A stretch of 64,000 bases of DNA from Pseudomonas fortuita (GTDB lineage: Bacteria; Pseudomonadota; Gammaproteobacteria; Pseudomonadales; Pseudomonadaceae). The notes under the pieces are model-generated. The model was not told the origin of the DNA. It saw only the letters and a list, made by a program, of their open reading frames with translations, and made no database searches. A program made the translations under genes and the position numbers. The stretch is taken from positions 4,257,501 through 4,321,500 of the forward strand of contig NZ_CP114035.2 in the NCBI RefSeq assembly GCF_026898135.2. The letters run 5' to 3'. Shown piece by piece: positions 8,972 through 18,555 of this stretch; positions within the stretch are counted from its first letter, which is position 1; the number at the start of each line of letters is the position of its first letter.

Positions 8972-9190
8972 ATGGCAGCAGTAATGGTCGGCCAATTCCA
9001 CGCCCGTGACGCCGAAGGCCGTATCTACCCCGTGCACGAGTTCCAGGAGTCCACCTTGCAACTTGACGGCAGCACGCTGGGCGCCCCCATCACCACTTAC
9101 CGCCTGGCCATCGGCGACAAGGTCAACCACCTCGGTGAAAACCGCTTCGAACTGGCGCGCAGCGGCGTCGAGATCATTCGCATTCCGTGA
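8972..9190 (+). CDS. Small conserved hypothetical protein, 72 residues
   Basis: Begins MAAVMVGQFHARDAEGRIYP; the start at 8972 is chosen because AGAGG lies upstream and the earlier in-frame codons are low-quality. Beta-rich composition with several short charged strands and no membrane segment or signal peptide; the pattern ITTYRLAIGDKVNHLGENRFE followed by a short end suggests a small single-domain beta protein. I do not recognise a named family, but the gene next to lysine decarboxylase is one I associate with Pseudomonas genomes. Its last 17 bases overlap the convergent decarboxylase gene. Confidence 0.7.
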   Translation: MAAVMVGQFHARDAEGRIYPVHEFQESTLQLDGSTLGAPITTYRLAIGDKVNHLGENRFELARSGVEIIRIP

Positions 9191-11423
9191 TGCAGTCCAC
9201 GGTGTAACGGCCGCTCTCGTTCTGCAGGCCATGCACGTCGGCGACAAAACCGGGGAAGCCCTGGTTGAATGCCCGGGCGAAGGCCAGGTAGTCGAGTATC
9301 GAGCGGGTCGCCTCGGTGAACCGCTCGCCCGGCATGATCAATGGAATACCGGGCGGATACGGCACCAGCATCACCGCTGCCACACGCCCCAGCAGCGCCT
9401 CGATCGGCACCGCCTCCACGTCCCCACGCACCATCTGGTCATAGGCACGGGCCGGGCTCACGGCCACCTCCGGCAAACGCGTGAACAGCCGCTTCAGTTG
9501 CTTGGCCGTGGCATTGGCGCGGTAGCAGTCATGCAACTGGTCACACAGGTCGCGCAACCCCATCCTCTGGTAGCGTGAAGCATCAGCTGCCACCACGCTC
9601 GGCAGACAACTGCTCAGGGCTGTGTTGCCATCATAGTGGCGTTTGAATTCCAGCAACTCCGTCAGCAAAGTGCTCCACTTGCCTTTGGTAATGCCCATGG
9701 AAAACAGCACCAGGAAGCTGTACAGGCCGGTTTTCTCCACCACCAGCCCCCGCTCCCAGAGAAATTTGCTGACCACCGCCGCCGGGATGCCATGCTCGCC
9801 CAGCACACCACCCGCACTCAGGCCCGGCATTACCAATGTGACCTTGAGCGGGTCGAGCAGCACGTAGTCGTCCACCACTTCGCCAAAGCCATGCCACTCG
9901 GCACCCGGTTGCAGCAACCAGTCCTGCGCGGCCAGGCGCTGGATACCTTCGGTGCCCGGCGGCTGCCAGATACTGAACCACCAGTCATCCGCAGCAATGT
10001 GCTCGCGCAAGTTGGCCAGGGCACGACGAAAACTCAACGCTTCGTCGAACATCTCTTGCAGCAGTGAATGCCCCGCCGGCCCTTCCATCATGCTTGAGGC
10101 TACATCCAGCGAGGCAAGGATGCTGTACTGCGGCGAGGTCGAGATATGCATCATGAACGCTTCGTTGAAGCGGTCTCGGTCCAGTTGCCGCCTGGCCCCG
10201 TCCTGCACATGGATCATCGAGGCCTGGCTGAACGCGGCCAGCAATTTGTGGGTGGAATGGGTACTGAACACCAGCGGGCTGCCCGCCGTGCAGGCCGTGC
10301 CCATGGCATAGCGCCCGGTGAAGAAATCATGAAACGCCGCATAGGCAAACCAGGCTTCGTCGAAGTGCAGCACCTCTACACTCGCACCCAAGCACTGCTT
10401 GATCATCCCGGCGTGGTAACACAGCCCGTCGTAGGTGGAGTTGGTCACCACCGCCAGCTTGATGCGCCGCCCGCGATCACGGGCAAGGGGGTTGGCCTGG
10501 ATCTTCGCCTCGATAGCCTCGGGGCTGAATTCGCTGAGCGGGATCGGGCCGATGATACCCAGCTCGTTGCGCTCCGGGCACAGGTACAGCGGAACGGCGC
10601 CAGTCATGATAATTGCGTGAACCACCGACTTGTGGCAGTTGCGGTCCACCAGCACCAGGTCGTCACGGCCGACCATGGCGTGCCAGACGATCTTGTTGGC
10701 CGTGGAAGTACCATTGATGACGAAGAAGGTGTGGTCAGCACCGAAGTTACGCGCCGCCCTGGCTTCAGCCTCGGCCAAGGGGCCGGTGTGGTCGAGCAGC
10801 GAGCCGAGTTCCGGCACGGATACGGAGAGGTCCGAGCGCAGGGTGTTTTCCCCGAAGAACTGATGAAACGCCTGGCCCACCGGGCTTTTGTGGTAGGCCA
10901 CGCCACCGCCGTGGCCCGGGGTGTGCCAGGAATAGTTGGACTGCGCGGTATGCTGCACCAAGGCTTTGAAAAACGGCGGCAGCAAGCCGTCAAGGTAGGT
11001 ATGTGCGGCACGCGCCACCTGGCGGGCGAGGAACGGCACGGTGTCTTCGAACAGGTAAAGAATGCCACGCAGCTGGTTAAGCTCGCTCATGGCTTCGGCG
11101 GGGGCGTTTTCCAGGGTTACCTGCTCACCCAGGGCGAAAATCGGCAGATCGGGTGCGCGCAGGCGGGCCAGGCGGATCAGTTCGGCCATGTTCTGCAGCA
11201 GGTGGGTATTCTCACCCACGCCTTCGGCAGCGATCAGCATGCAGGCCAGGCCGTGGTGAGTGGCGGCGACCAGACGGGCTTCGGCGTGGTCAGCGGCGGC
11301 GAGAATGGCGAAGCCATCCTGGCGCAGTTCCTCGGCGATACCCCGCACGCGCTCGCCAGCGACACTGTCGGCCTTGATGGCGCGGTGGACGATGAGGATC
11401 GGGAACTTGAGGTCCTTGTACAT
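9174..11423 (-). CDS. ldcA: PLP-dependent lysine/ornithine/arginine decarboxylase
   Basis: 749 residues from MYKDLKFPILIVH, preceded by GGAGG about 10 bases upstream; an alternative ATG at 11447 would add eight residues. Domains in order: N-terminal wing/response-regulator-like domain (1-130), the large PLP fold with WHTPGHGGG, INGTSTANKI, DEAWFAY (Asp355) and the Schiff-base lysine in STHSTHK (Lys393), and a C-terminal domain with VPYPPGIPLIMPGE. This is the biosynthetic/acid-stress basic amino acid decarboxylase family. In Pseudomonas the ~750-residue member acts mainly on lysine, giving cadaverine; substrate is inferred from that, not from specificity residues. It overlaps the small gene at 8972-9190 by 17 bases tail to tail. 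Confidence 0.9.
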   Translation of the reverse strand: MYKDLKFPILIVHRAIKADSVAGERVRGIAEELRQDGFAILAAADHAEARLVAATHHGLACMLIAAEGVGENTHLLQNMAELIRLARLRAPDLPIFALGEQVTLENAPAEAMSELNQLRGILYLFEDTVPFLARQVARAAHTYLDGLLPPFFKALVQHTAQSNYSWHTPGHGGGVAYHKSPVGQAFHQFFGENTLRSDLSVSVPELGSLLDHTGPLAEAEARAARNFGADHTFFVINGTSTANKIVWHAMVGRDDLVLVDRNCHKSVVHAIIMTGAVPLYLCPERNELGIIGPIPLSEFSPEAIEAKIQANPLARDRGRRIKLAVVTNSTYDGLCYHAGMIKQCLGASVEVLHFDEAWFAYAAFHDFFTGRYAMGTACTAGSPLVFSTHSTHKLLAAFSQASMIHVQDGARRQLDRDRFNEAFMMHISTSPQYSILASLDVASSMMEGPAGHSLLQEMFDEALSFRRALANLREHIAADDWWFSIWQPPGTEGIQRLAAQDWLLQPGAEWHGFGEVVDDYVLLDPLKVTLVMPGLSAGGVLGEHGIPAAVVSKFLWERGLVVEKTGLYSFLVLFSMGITKGKWSTLLTELLEFKRHYDGNTALSSCLPSVVAADASRYQRMGLRDLCDQLHDCYRANATAKQLKRLFTRLPEVAVSPARAYDQMVRGDVEAVPIEALLGRVAAVMLVPYPPGIPLIMPGERFTEATRSILDYLAFARAFNQGFPGFVADVHGLQNESGRYTVDCITECE

Positions 11424-11501
11424 CAGGTGGCTACCTCCGAAGGACATGGCGTCCACTTCAGGGTAGTTGACGGGCCGGTCTTGAGCGTTGAGGTGACGCG
11501 T

Positions 11502-11533
11502 AGATCGAGCGCCGCGCGGGCGGCGCTCGATCT
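11502..11533. repeat. REP palindrome, GC-rich 14-bp stem
   Basis: AGATCGAGCGCCGC, GCGG, GCGGCGCTCGATCT: a perfect inverted repeat between dnaQ and the decarboxylase start. The same core recurs at 24130-24160, 29551-29602, 29730-29781 and 45086-45135, so it is a dispersed intergenic REP family. Confidence 0.85.
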
Positions 11534-11569
11534 CAAAGGCGCCACACAACCCACGGCAAGCAGAAAAAA

Positions 11570-12328
11570 TTACCCTGTTGGCGTCTCGGTAAGGACCTGC
11601 CACATGGAGGGCCCACCCGCCGACTTGGCAACGGCGGCCAGCCGCTCGGCATGCGCCTCCAGTTCCTCGGTACTGGCCATGATCACCCGCCCCGGCGTAC
11701 GCCCGACAATGCGGCGGATCTCGCTGCCGCCAGCGCCCTGCCCGTCATCTTCGGCATCCGCCCCATGGCCAGCCAGCGACAGGCTGGTCTGGCCACCGGT
11801 CATCGCCAGGTAGACGTCAGCCAGCAGTTCCGAGTCGAGCAATGCGCCGTGCAACTCACGGCCCGAGTTGTCGATGTCGTAGCGTTTACAGAGCGCATCG
11901 AGGCTGTTGCGCTGCCCCGGGTGGCGCGAGCGCGCCAGCAACAGGGTGTCGAGGATGGTGCAATGTTGCGAAATGTCAGCGCGATGCTGCTGGCCCAGCA
12001 AGGCGAATTCGTTGTTGATGAAGCCAACGTCAAACGCCGCGTTATGGATGACCAGCGTGGCGCCCTGGATGAATTCGAAGAATTCCTCGGCTACATCGCC
12101 AAAGCGTGGCTTGCCGACCAGGAAGGTATCGGTGATGCCGTGGACGTTGATAGCGCCCTCGTCACTCTCGCGGTCCGGCTGCAGGTAGACGTGGAAGTGC
12201 CGCCCGGTGAGGCGCCGGCCGATGACCTCGACACAGCCAATCTCGATGATGCGGTGGCCTTCGCTGACCGGCATACCCGTGGTTTCGGTATCGAGAATGA
12301 CGAAGCGTTTATCTTGCTGCTGCTCCAC
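11570..12328 (-). CDS. dnaQ: DNA polymerase III epsilon subunit, 3'-5' proofreading exonuclease
   Basis: 252 residues if started at the GTG at 12328 (VEQQQDKRFVILDTETTG), which has TTGGAG eight bases upstream; the in-frame ATG at 12349 (259 residues) lacks a ribosome site and is the alternative. DEDDh exonuclease motifs are complete: LDTETTG (Exo I), HNAAFDVGF (Exo II) and HGALLDSELLADVYL (Exo III with the catalytic His and Asp). The C-terminal ~60 residues are the flexible tail that binds the alpha polymerase subunit. It follows rnhA in the same direction, whereas the two genes are divergent in E. coli. Confidence 0.95.
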   Translation of the reverse strand: MEQQQDKRFVILDTETTGMPVSEGHRIIEIGCVEVIGRRLTGRHFHVYLQPDRESDEGAINVHGITDTFLVGKPRFGDVAEEFFEFIQGATLVIHNAAFDVGFINNEFALLGQQHRADISQHCTILDTLLLARSRHPGQRNSLDALCKRYDIDNSGRELHGALLDSELLADVYLAMTGGQTSLSLAGHGADAEDDGQGAGGSEIRRIVGRTPGRVIMASTEELEAHAERLAAVAKSAGGPSMWQVLTETPTG

Positions 12329-12379
12329 GCGGGGCGCTCCAACTTGCATCAGTTACAAAGGCCGCAATTGTACCCCAGC

Positions 12380-12826
12380 TCAACGCTGGGCGCGCACCTC
12401 ATCGACCCCACGGTTGGCCAGTTGGTCGGCGCGCTCGTTCCCGGGGTGACCAATGTGGCCGCGCACCCACTTCCAGCTCACCTTGTGGCGGTTGACCTGT
12501 TCATCGAGCTGCTGCCACAGGTCGGCATTTTTCACCGGCTCTTTGGCTGCGGTTTTCCAGCCGCGCTTCTTCCAGTTGACCATCCACTCGTTGATGCCTT
12601 TCATCACGTACTGCGAGTCAGTGGTCAGCACCACGTCGCACTCACGCTTGAGCGACATCAGCCCCTGGATGGCCGCCATCAGTTCCATGCGGTTGTTGGT
12701 GGTTTCACGTTCGCCGCCCCACAGTTCCTTCTCGACGCCCTTGTAGATCATCAGGACGCCCCAGCCACCCGGGCCAGGATTGCCTTTGCAGGCACCATCG
12801 GTAAACATTTCGACGCTATCGCTCAT
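12380..12826 (-). CDS. rnhA: Ribonuclease HI
   Basis: 148 residues; degrades RNA in RNA-DNA hybrids such as R-loops and Okazaki primers. All catalytic positions are visible: Asp10 in [15 protein letters not shown], the glutamate in NNRMELMAA, the aspartate in LTTDSQYV and the final [12 protein letters not shown] with His and Asp. The basic protrusion [20 protein letters not shown] is also present. It sits between the methyltransferase gene (15 bases) and dnaQ, so these three are probably one transcript. Confidence 0.97.
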   Translation of the reverse strand: MSDSVEMFTDGACKGNPGPGGWGVLMIYKGVEKELWGGERETTNNRMELMAAIQGLMSLKRECDVVLTTDSQYVMKGINEWMVNWKKRGWKTAAKEPVKNADLWQQLDEQVNRHKVSWKWVRGHIGHPGNERADQLANRGVDEVRAQR

Positions 12827-12841
12827 GTACCACTCTTGAAT

Positions 12842-13615
12842 TCAGTGCTTGTCAGTTTCAGGGTTGGCCGCCGTGCGGTTCACCTTGGCCAGCGGCAGCG
12901 GCAGCAACTTGCCCATCGGCTCTCGGCGCTCCGGGCGCAACGGCCGCAGGCCCACCACCATCTTGCGCGCCACCAGCAGGTACACCCCGCCACCAGAGGT
13001 CTGCCAGCCGCCAGCCACCCGTTCCCAGCCCGCCAGGCGCTGCTGCCAGGCCGGTGAGGCAAGCGGCGGACGATAGCACCCGAAGCGGCGTTTCTCCAGC
13101 GCGAAGCCCAGCAGGTTGAGCCAGTCGCCTACCCGCGACGGCGAGATACAGCGGGCCTTGCGCAGGGCATCATGGCTGAAGAAGTGGCGCATGCCCCAAC
13201 TGCTCCACGGGTTGATCCCGACGATCAGCAGGTGCCCGCCCGGGCGTACGGCGCTGGCGGCCTCGCGCAGCAAACCGTGAGGCGACAGGCTGAAATCCAG
13301 GCCATGTTGCAGCACCACCACATCGGCGGCGTGCTCGCTCAATGGCCAGGCCTGTTCTTCACAGGCAATCTCCACCCCCGGTAGCGGCGCCCCAAGGCGC
13401 ACGTTGCGCTGCACCTGGGGAGCGCTGGGCGGCGGCTCCGCGCAGGGGCCGTAGTGCACGAGGTAACCCCCGAAGAAGCGCCCGAGCTCTTCTTCCAGCA
13501 GTTTTTCCTCTTCCTTGAGCATCAGCTGGCCGAGCGGGCCATTGAACCACTCACGGGCCAGGCTGATCAGCTTGACCCAGTCCGGGTCGGCCTGGGCAAA
13601 GGCTTGGTCGGTCAT
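12842..13615 (-). CDS. Class I SAM-dependent methyltransferase, substrate unknown
   Basis: 257 residues from [23 protein letters not shown] ten bases upstream decides this start over the earlier in-frame ATG. A Rossmann methyltransferase core of the Methyltransf_11 type is recognisable from [20 protein letters not shown] and [20 protein letters not shown], but the glycine-rich SAM loop near the N-terminus is weak, which is a known feature of this Pseudomonas/E. coli neighbour-of-rnhA family. The C-terminal 50 residues are basic. It is divergent from gloB over 85 bases and heads the rnhA-dnaQ cluster. No substrate can be assigned. Confidence 0.8.
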   Translation of the reverse strand: MTDQAFAQADPDWVKLISLAREWFNGPLGQLMLKEEEKLLEEELGRFFGGYLVHYGPCAEPPPSAPQVQRNVRLGAPLPGVEIACEEQAWPLSEHAADVVVLQHGLDFSLSPHGLLREAASAVRPGGHLLIVGINPWSSWGMRHFFSHDALRKARCISPSRVGDWLNLLGFALEKRRFGCYRPPLASPAWQQRLAGWERVAGGWQTSGGGVYLLVARKMVVGLRPLRPERREPMGKLLPLPLAKVNRTAANPETDKH

Positions 13616-13700
13616 TGCGCTCTCCCTCGAAGGTTCTCCCACCGCGCCATCGCGGCTAAGATGCCTTCATGTGCCACGCTTGGCGAATCGGATCCGCACC

Positions 13701-14480
13701 ATGATACAGATCGATGCTCTCCCCGCTTTCTCCGACAACTACATCTGGTTGTTACAGGATACTGCCAAACGCCGCTGCGCGGTGGTCGACCCCGGAGATG
13801 CCGGCCCAGTGGAACGCTGGCTGTCGGCCAACCCAGACTGGGTGCTCAGCGACATCCTGATTACCCACCACCACAACGACCATGTCGGCGGCGTGCAACG
13901 GCTCAAGCAACTGACCGACGCACGGGTCTGCGGCCCGGCCAACGAGCACATTCCCTGCCGCGATCTGGCGCTGGACGACGGCGACCCAGTGACGGTGCTT
14001 GGCGTGACGTTTCAGGTCCTGGCGGTGCCTGGCCACACCTTGGGGCATATCGCGTTCTTCAGCGATCAGCCGCCGACGCCAGTATTGTTCAGTGGCGACA
14101 CCCTGTTCGCCGCCGGGTGCGGGCGAATGTTCGAGGGTACACCCGAACAGATGCAACCGGCCCTCGCCCGCCTGGCGGCGCTGCCGCCACAAACTGAAGT
14201 GTACTGCGCCCACGAATACACCCTCAGCAACCTGCGCTTTGCCAAGGCGGTGGAACCCACCAACCTGCACGTTCTTGAGCGGTTCGAGGACGTTACCCGT
14301 TTGCGCGCCGACAATCGCATCACCTTGCCATCAACGATTGGCCTGGAACGCCTCACCAACCCCTTCCTGCGCACCTCTGAAACATTAGTTAAACAAAAAG
14401 CAGACGAATGGAAGGGACATTCAAACGACTCGCAGGTCACTGTTTTTGCTGCCTTGAGGTCTTGGAAGGACACCTTCTGA
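13701..14480 (+). CDS. gloB: Hydroxyacylglutathione hydrolase (glyoxalase II)
   Basis: 259 residues from [18 protein letters not shown]. Metallo-beta-lactamase fold with the dinuclear metal motif THHHNDH at residues 55-61, later [28 protein letters not shown] and [13 protein letters not shown], which supply the remaining metal and glutathione ligands. It hydrolyses S-D-lactoylglutathione in methylglyoxal detoxification. The C-terminal helical domain ends [27 protein letters not shown]. The frame is open upstream of 13701, but those codons overlap the divergent methyltransferase and lack family features. Confidence 0.96.
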   Translation: MIQIDALPAFSDNYIWLLQDTAKRRCAVVDPGDAGPVERWLSANPDWVLSDILITHHHNDHVGGVQRLKQLTDARVCGPANEHIPCRDLALDDGDPVTVLGVTFQVLAVPGHTLGHIAFFSDQPPTPVLFSGDTLFAAGCGRMFEGTPEQMQPALARLAALPPQTEVYCAHEYTLSNLRFAKAVEPTNLHVLERFEDVTRLRADNRITLPSTIGLERLTNPFLRTSETLVKQKADEWKGHSNDSQVTVFAALRSWKDTF

Positions 14481-14580
14481 TAACCTCAAGATATATCGCA
14501 AAGCGCTGACAACGGTTGACCCGGCCGGGAGCGGTTTCTAGAATCGCCGAAATTTTTTGCCCGGATACCTGTCCCAGCCG

Positions 14581-16011
14581 ATGTCTTCCCGTAGCCGCAG
14601 AACCGCTCATTCAGTCGCCTTGACGCGCCTGGCCCAAATCAGTGCGCTGGCGCTGGCCGCCACCCTGGTGGGCTGCCAGAGCACCCGTCAGCTTGACGAC
14701 TCCGAAAGCGTTCGCGCGCACAATTACCAGGCGCGGATCAAGCACAAGCCTGCACCGCTGCTGGTCAAGCCGGTTGAGAAAACGCCGCAGGACGTTTGGG
14801 AGCGCATGCGCCAGGGCTTCGCCCTGCAGGACAGCATCGACGTCAACCCGCGCATCGAGCAGCAGCGCCTGTGGTTCGCCAGCAACCCCACCTTCATCGA
14901 AAGCGCCGGTGAGCGCGGCAGCCTCTACCTGCACTACATTGTCGAGCGTCTTGAAGAGCGCGACATGCCGCTGGAGCTGGCGCTGCTGCCCGCCATCGAG
15001 AGCGCCTACAACCCGATGGCCTATTCACGTGCCAGCGCTGCCGGCATGTGGCAGTTCATGCCAGCGACAGGTCGCCACTTCAACCTGCGCCAGACCAACT
15101 TCTACGATGGCCGCCGCGATATCACCGCGTCGACCAACGCAGCACTGGATTACCTGACCCGCCTGCACGACATGTTCAACGGCGACTGGCTGCTGGCCCT
15201 GGCCGCTTACAACGCCGGCGAAGGCACGGTCAGCCGCGCCATGGAACGCAACGAAAGGCTCGGCCTGCCAACCGACTACTGGAACCTGCCGCTGCCGCAG
15301 GAAACCCGCGACTATGTGCCCAAGCTGCTGGCCTTGTCGCAGGTGGTACTCACGCCTGAAGCCTATGGCGTCAACCTGAACCCGATCGCCAACGAGCCCT
15401 ACTTCGAAGCGGTAGCCATCAATGATCGCCTGGACCTGTCGCGGGTGGCGGCCTTTGCCAATATCGACGAAGACGAGCTGATCCAGCTCAACCCGGCCTT
15501 CAAGAAGCGCATGACCGTGGACGGCCCGCAGCAGCTGTTGGTACCAACCGCCAAAGCGCAGTTGCTGAGCGACAGCCTGTCCAACCTCAAGCCCGAGCAA
15601 CTGGTCAGCCTGCAACCAAACAAGGCCGTGTTCGCCCGCGCTGTGGCCGAAGCCAAGGCGCCGGTAGCGGCACGCAGCTACCGGGTCAAGCGTGGCGACA
15701 ACCTGGGCGCCATCGCCAAGGCCAACCGCGTTTCGGTGAGTGACATCAAGCGCTGGAACCGCCTGTCCGGCAACAGCCTGCGTGCCGGCCAGGTGCTGGC
15801 CCTGCGCGGTGGCAATGGGCCGAGCGCCGCCGGCAATCGGGTTGCTGCTTCCGGCAAGCGCTCTACCCAGTACAAAGTACGCAAGGGCGACTCGCTGTAC
15901 CTGGTGGCCAAGCGTTTCAACGTTGAGATGCAGCACCTCAAGCGCTGGAACCCGCGCAGCGGGCATGCATTGAAGCCCGGGCAGACACTGACCGTTTACT
16001 TGTCGCATTGA
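14581..16011 (+). CDS. mltD: Membrane-bound lytic murein transglycosylase D
   Basis: 476 residues from MSSRSRRTAHS, with the earlier ATG at 14557 an alternative. Lipoprotein signal with lipobox LVGC at residues 29-32, so it is anchored in the outer membrane facing the periplasm. The SLT domain shows the catalytic glutamate in LLPAIESAYNPMAYS, then ASAAGMWQFMPATGR and LALAAYNAGEG. Two C-terminal LysM repeats bind peptidoglycan (YRVKRGDNLGAIAKANRVSV and YKVRKGDSLYLVAKRFNVEM). It cleaves glycan strands to 1,6-anhydro ends. Downstream of gloB by 100 bases; probably its own transcription unit. Confidence 0.96.
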   Translation: MSSRSRRTAHSVALTRLAQISALALAATLVGCQSTRQLDDSESVRAHNYQARIKHKPAPLLVKPVEKTPQDVWERMRQGFALQDSIDVNPRIEQQRLWFASNPTFIESAGERGSLYLHYIVERLEERDMPLELALLPAIESAYNPMAYSRASAAGMWQFMPATGRHFNLRQTNFYDGRRDITASTNAALDYLTRLHDMFNGDWLLALAAYNAGEGTVSRAMERNERLGLPTDYWNLPLPQETRDYVPKLLALSQVVLTPEAYGVNLNPIANEPYFEAVAINDRLDLSRVAAFANIDEDELIQLNPAFKKRMTVDGPQQLLVPTAKAQLLSDSLSNLKPEQLVSLQPNKAVFARAVAEAKAPVAARSYRVKRGDNLGAIAKANRVSVSDIKRWNRLSGNSLRAGQVLALRGGNGPSAAGNRVAASGKRSTQYKVRKGDSLYLVAKRFNVEMQHLKRWNPRSGHALKPGQTLTVYLSH

Positions 16012-16084
16012 TCTGAAGCTCCGGGTACACCTGCCATGGTGTGGTAATCGGCTAATACCTCGCGCAACCTCCAACAGCTGAAGC

Positions 16085-16114
16085 TGCAGCCTCCACTCCA
16101 TCAAAGAGGCTGCA
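16085..16114 (+). promoter_or_regulatory. Hairpin that encloses the ribosome-binding site of the next gene
   Basis: TGCAGCCTC (16085-16093), 12-base loop, GAGGCTGCA (16106-16114): a perfect 9-bp stem ending three bases before the ATG at 16118. The Shine-Dalgarno AAAGAGG (16103-16109) lies in the loop edge and 3' arm, so the folded form should block translation. Confidence 0.5.
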
Positions 16115-16117
16115 CCC

Positions 16118-16627
16118 ATGGCACCGTCTCAAAACAGCCAGCTCCAACGCTTCGAAGCCAACATTCATGATGTCTTCAGCTTTACCCGGGCGGAGTACCT
16201 GATCAACGATGATGGCGACTTCGACCTCTATACCTTGCGTTTTATCGATCCCCAGTACCAGATCACCAAATCTGCGCAACATGACAGAGGCGACCATAGG
16301 CGCTTGAAGCCGGCCGTGGCGCCTATCCTGGTAGCCTATTCAGACCATTTCATGAGGGGTACTTTCTCCTCTCACATTTCGTATCTTCATTTTGTATATC
16401 CTGCTGGAAAGCAGCTGACGCACAAAGTGCTCAACACCGACATAACCGTCAATCAGGTACCTGGGCAGATGAACGCGCTGCGCTTTCGCCAAGAGCGGGA
16501 TGTGCCGGACAATTGGGTTGCGAACACGTACTGGGTTCTGACCGACCAGCACGGCACCGAATACAAAATCCAATTCACTTCAGAAGATAACGCCAACTTG
16601 ATCGGCATCGCCCGTTATCCAGGTTGA
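16118..16627 (+). CDS. Orphan hypothetical protein, 169 residues
   Basis: I do not recognise a family. The protein is soluble, aromatic-rich and beta-like, with no signal peptide or membrane span, and has charged patches such as INDDGDFDLYTLRFIDPQYQ and a C-terminal YKIQFTSEDNANLIGIARYPG. Base composition looks more balanced (about half GC by eye) than the strongly GC-rich neighbours, hinting at acquisition. It has AAAGAGG as a ribosome site nine bases before the ATG, sequestered in a hairpin, and is followed at once by its own terminator, so it is an autonomous unit inserted between mltD and the yej operon. Real coding is likely but not certain. Confidence 0.65.
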   Translation: MAPSQNSQLQRFEANIHDVFSFTRAEYLINDDGDFDLYTLRFIDPQYQITKSAQHDRGDHRRLKPAVAPILVAYSDHFMRGTFSSHISYLHFVYPAGKQLTHKVLNTDITVNQVPGQMNALRFRQERDVPDNWVANTYWVLTDQHGTEYKIQFTSEDNANLIGIARYPG

Positions 16628-16637
16628 GATCAAGATG

Positions 16638-16662
16638 GAGCGTCCATTCGGACGCTCTTTTT
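16638..16662 (+). terminator. Rho-independent terminator after the orphan gene
   Basis: GAGCGTCC, loop ATTC, GGACGCTC and five Ts, ten bases after the stop at 16627. An 8-bp perfect stem, which isolates the orphan gene from the yej operon. Confidence 0.9.
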
Positions 16663-16725
16663 CCAATCTCACCAAGCTGTTACTGTACCCGATCAAAGCC
16701 CAACGCCTCTGGATCGGATGCCGAC

Positions 16726-18555
16726 TTGATACGTCCCCTCCTGCTGTCACTCAGCCTGGCCTTGAGCTTTCCCGTAGCCGCGATGGTGAGCGAAAGCCAC
16801 GGATACGCGCAGTTCGGCACGCTCAAGTACCCAGCCACATTCACCCATTTCGACTGGGTCAACCCGCAAGCGCCCAAGGGCGGTACCTTGCGCGCCATGG
16901 CTTTTGGCACCTTCGATACCCTCAACCCCTACACCTTCAAGGGGTCGAGCCCGATCACCACGCCCAATTTCCAGCAGTACGGCATCAGCGAGCTGAACGA
17001 GCCGCTGATGGTCGGCACCGGCCAGTACGACCCGTCGGGTGACGAGCCGACCTCCAGCTACGGCCTGATCGCCCGTTCGGTCGAATACAGCGAGGACCGC
17101 AGCTGGGTGGTGTTCAACCTGCGCCCGGAAGCCCGCTGGCATGACGGCCAGCCGATCACTTCGGCAGACGTGGCCTTTTCCTACCGCACGTTGCTCAAGG
17201 ACGGCCACCCGATCTACCGCACCAACCTGCAGGAAGTGCAGCGGGTAGACATCCTCGGCCCGCTGCGCATCCGTTTCGTGTTCAAGCGCGCCGGCAACCC
17301 GCTGCTGATCCTGCGCCTGGGCGAAATGCCGGTGCTGCCCAAGCACTACTGGCAAAAGCGCGACTTCAAAGCCACTACCTTCGAGCCACCCTTGGGCAGC
17401 GGCCCCTACCGCATCACCCAGGTACAACCCGGGCGCCGGCTGGTGTTCGAACGGGTGAAGAACTATTGGGGCAAGGACCTCGCGGTCAACCGTGGCAAGT
17501 ACAACTTCAAGCGCGTGGAATACGAGTTCTACCGCGACGCCACGGTCGCGTTCGAAGCGTTCAAGGCTGGCGAATTCGACATCTACATCGAGCACCAGGC
17601 GAAGAACTGGGCCAACGGCTACAACTTCCCGGCCGTGCGCCGCGGCGAGGTGATCAAGGCGCAGATCCCGCACCGCATCCCCACGCAAACCCAGGGCCTG
17701 TTCATGAACAGCCGTCGGGCCACCTTCAGCGACCCACGGGTACGCCAGGCGCTGGGCCTGATGCTGGACTTCGAGTGGACCAACCGCGCCCTGTTCAGCA
17801 GCGCCTACCGCCGCTCGACCAGTTACTACCCCAACAGCGAGTTCGCCGCCAGCGGCGTGCCTACCGGTAAGGAATGGCTGTTACTGGCGCCGTTCCGCGA
17901 CCAGTTGCCGGCCAAGCTGTTCAGCGAACCCTACAAGGTCAGCCAGACCGATGGCCGCGGCATCAACCGCCAGACCCTGCGCCAGGCCTTGGGCCTGCTT
18001 GCCGAGGCTGGCTGGAAGCTGAACGGCCAGCGCCTGCTCGACAGCAAGGGCCAGCAACTGCGCATGGAACTGCTGCTGGTTAACCCCAACCTTGAACGCA
18101 TCCTGCAACCTTATGTCGAAAACCTGGCCAGCATCGGCATCGATGCACGCTTGCGCACCGTGGACCGTGCCCAGTACAAACAACGTCTGGACCAGTTCGA
18201 TTTCGACATGATTCTGATGACCTTGAACCAGACCCTGAGCCCCGGCCTGGAGCAGTGGCTGTACTTCCATTCCAGCCAGGCCGCGACCAAGGGCAGCAAG
18301 AACTATGCTGGGGTCAAGGACCCGGTGGTCGATCACCTGCTCGACACCCTGCTGGCCGCACGCACCCGCGACGATCAGGTCGCCGCCGCCCGCGCCCTGG
18401 ACCGCGTGCTCTCATGGCAGTACTACATGATCCCCAACTGGTACCTCGACAACCATCGCCTGGCCTACCGCAACCGGTTCGCCTTCGTCACCACGCCGCC
18501 CTATACCCTCGGGCTGAACAGCTGGTGGATCAAGACTTCGGAGAAAGCCCAATGA
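16726..18555 (+). CDS. yejA: Periplasmic peptide-binding protein, YejA-like (first copy)
   Basis: 609 residues if started at TTG 16726 (MIRPLLLSLSLALSFPVAAM), which gives a proper signal peptide; in-frame upstream codons run through the terminator and are not credible, and no ATG is available before the signal. The ribosome site (TGGAT) is weak. Family 5 solute-binding protein with the YejA signature start, YAQFGTLKYPATFTHFDWVN, then PQAPKGGTLRAMAFGTFDTL. E. coli YejA is about 604 residues. It delivers oligopeptides and microcin C-like compounds to YejBEF. Its stop overlaps the next gene by four bases (ATGA). Confidence 0.88.
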   Translation: MIRPLLLSLSLALSFPVAAMVSESHGYAQFGTLKYPATFTHFDWVNPQAPKGGTLRAMAFGTFDTLNPYTFKGSSPITTPNFQQYGISELNEPLMVGTGQYDPSGDEPTSSYGLIARSVEYSEDRSWVVFNLRPEARWHDGQPITSADVAFSYRTLLKDGHPIYRTNLQEVQRVDILGPLRIRFVFKRAGNPLLILRLGEMPVLPKHYWQKRDFKATTFEPPLGSGPYRITQVQPGRRLVFERVKNYWGKDLAVNRGKYNFKRVEYEFYRDATVAFEAFKAGEFDIYIEHQAKNWANGYNFPAVRRGEVIKAQIPHRIPTQTQGLFMNSRRATFSDPRVRQALGLMLDFEWTNRALFSSAYRRSTSYYPNSEFAASGVPTGKEWLLLAPFRDQLPAKLFSEPYKVSQTDGRGINRQTLRQALGLLAEAGWKLNGQRLLDSKGQQLRMELLLVNPNLERILQPYVENLASIGIDARLRTVDRAQYKQRLDQFDFDMILMTLNQTLSPGLEQWLYFHSSQAATKGSKNYAGVKDPVVDHLLDTLLAARTRDDQVAAARALDRVLSWQYYMIPNWYLDNHRLAYRNRFAFVTTPPYTLGLNSWWIKTSEKAQ

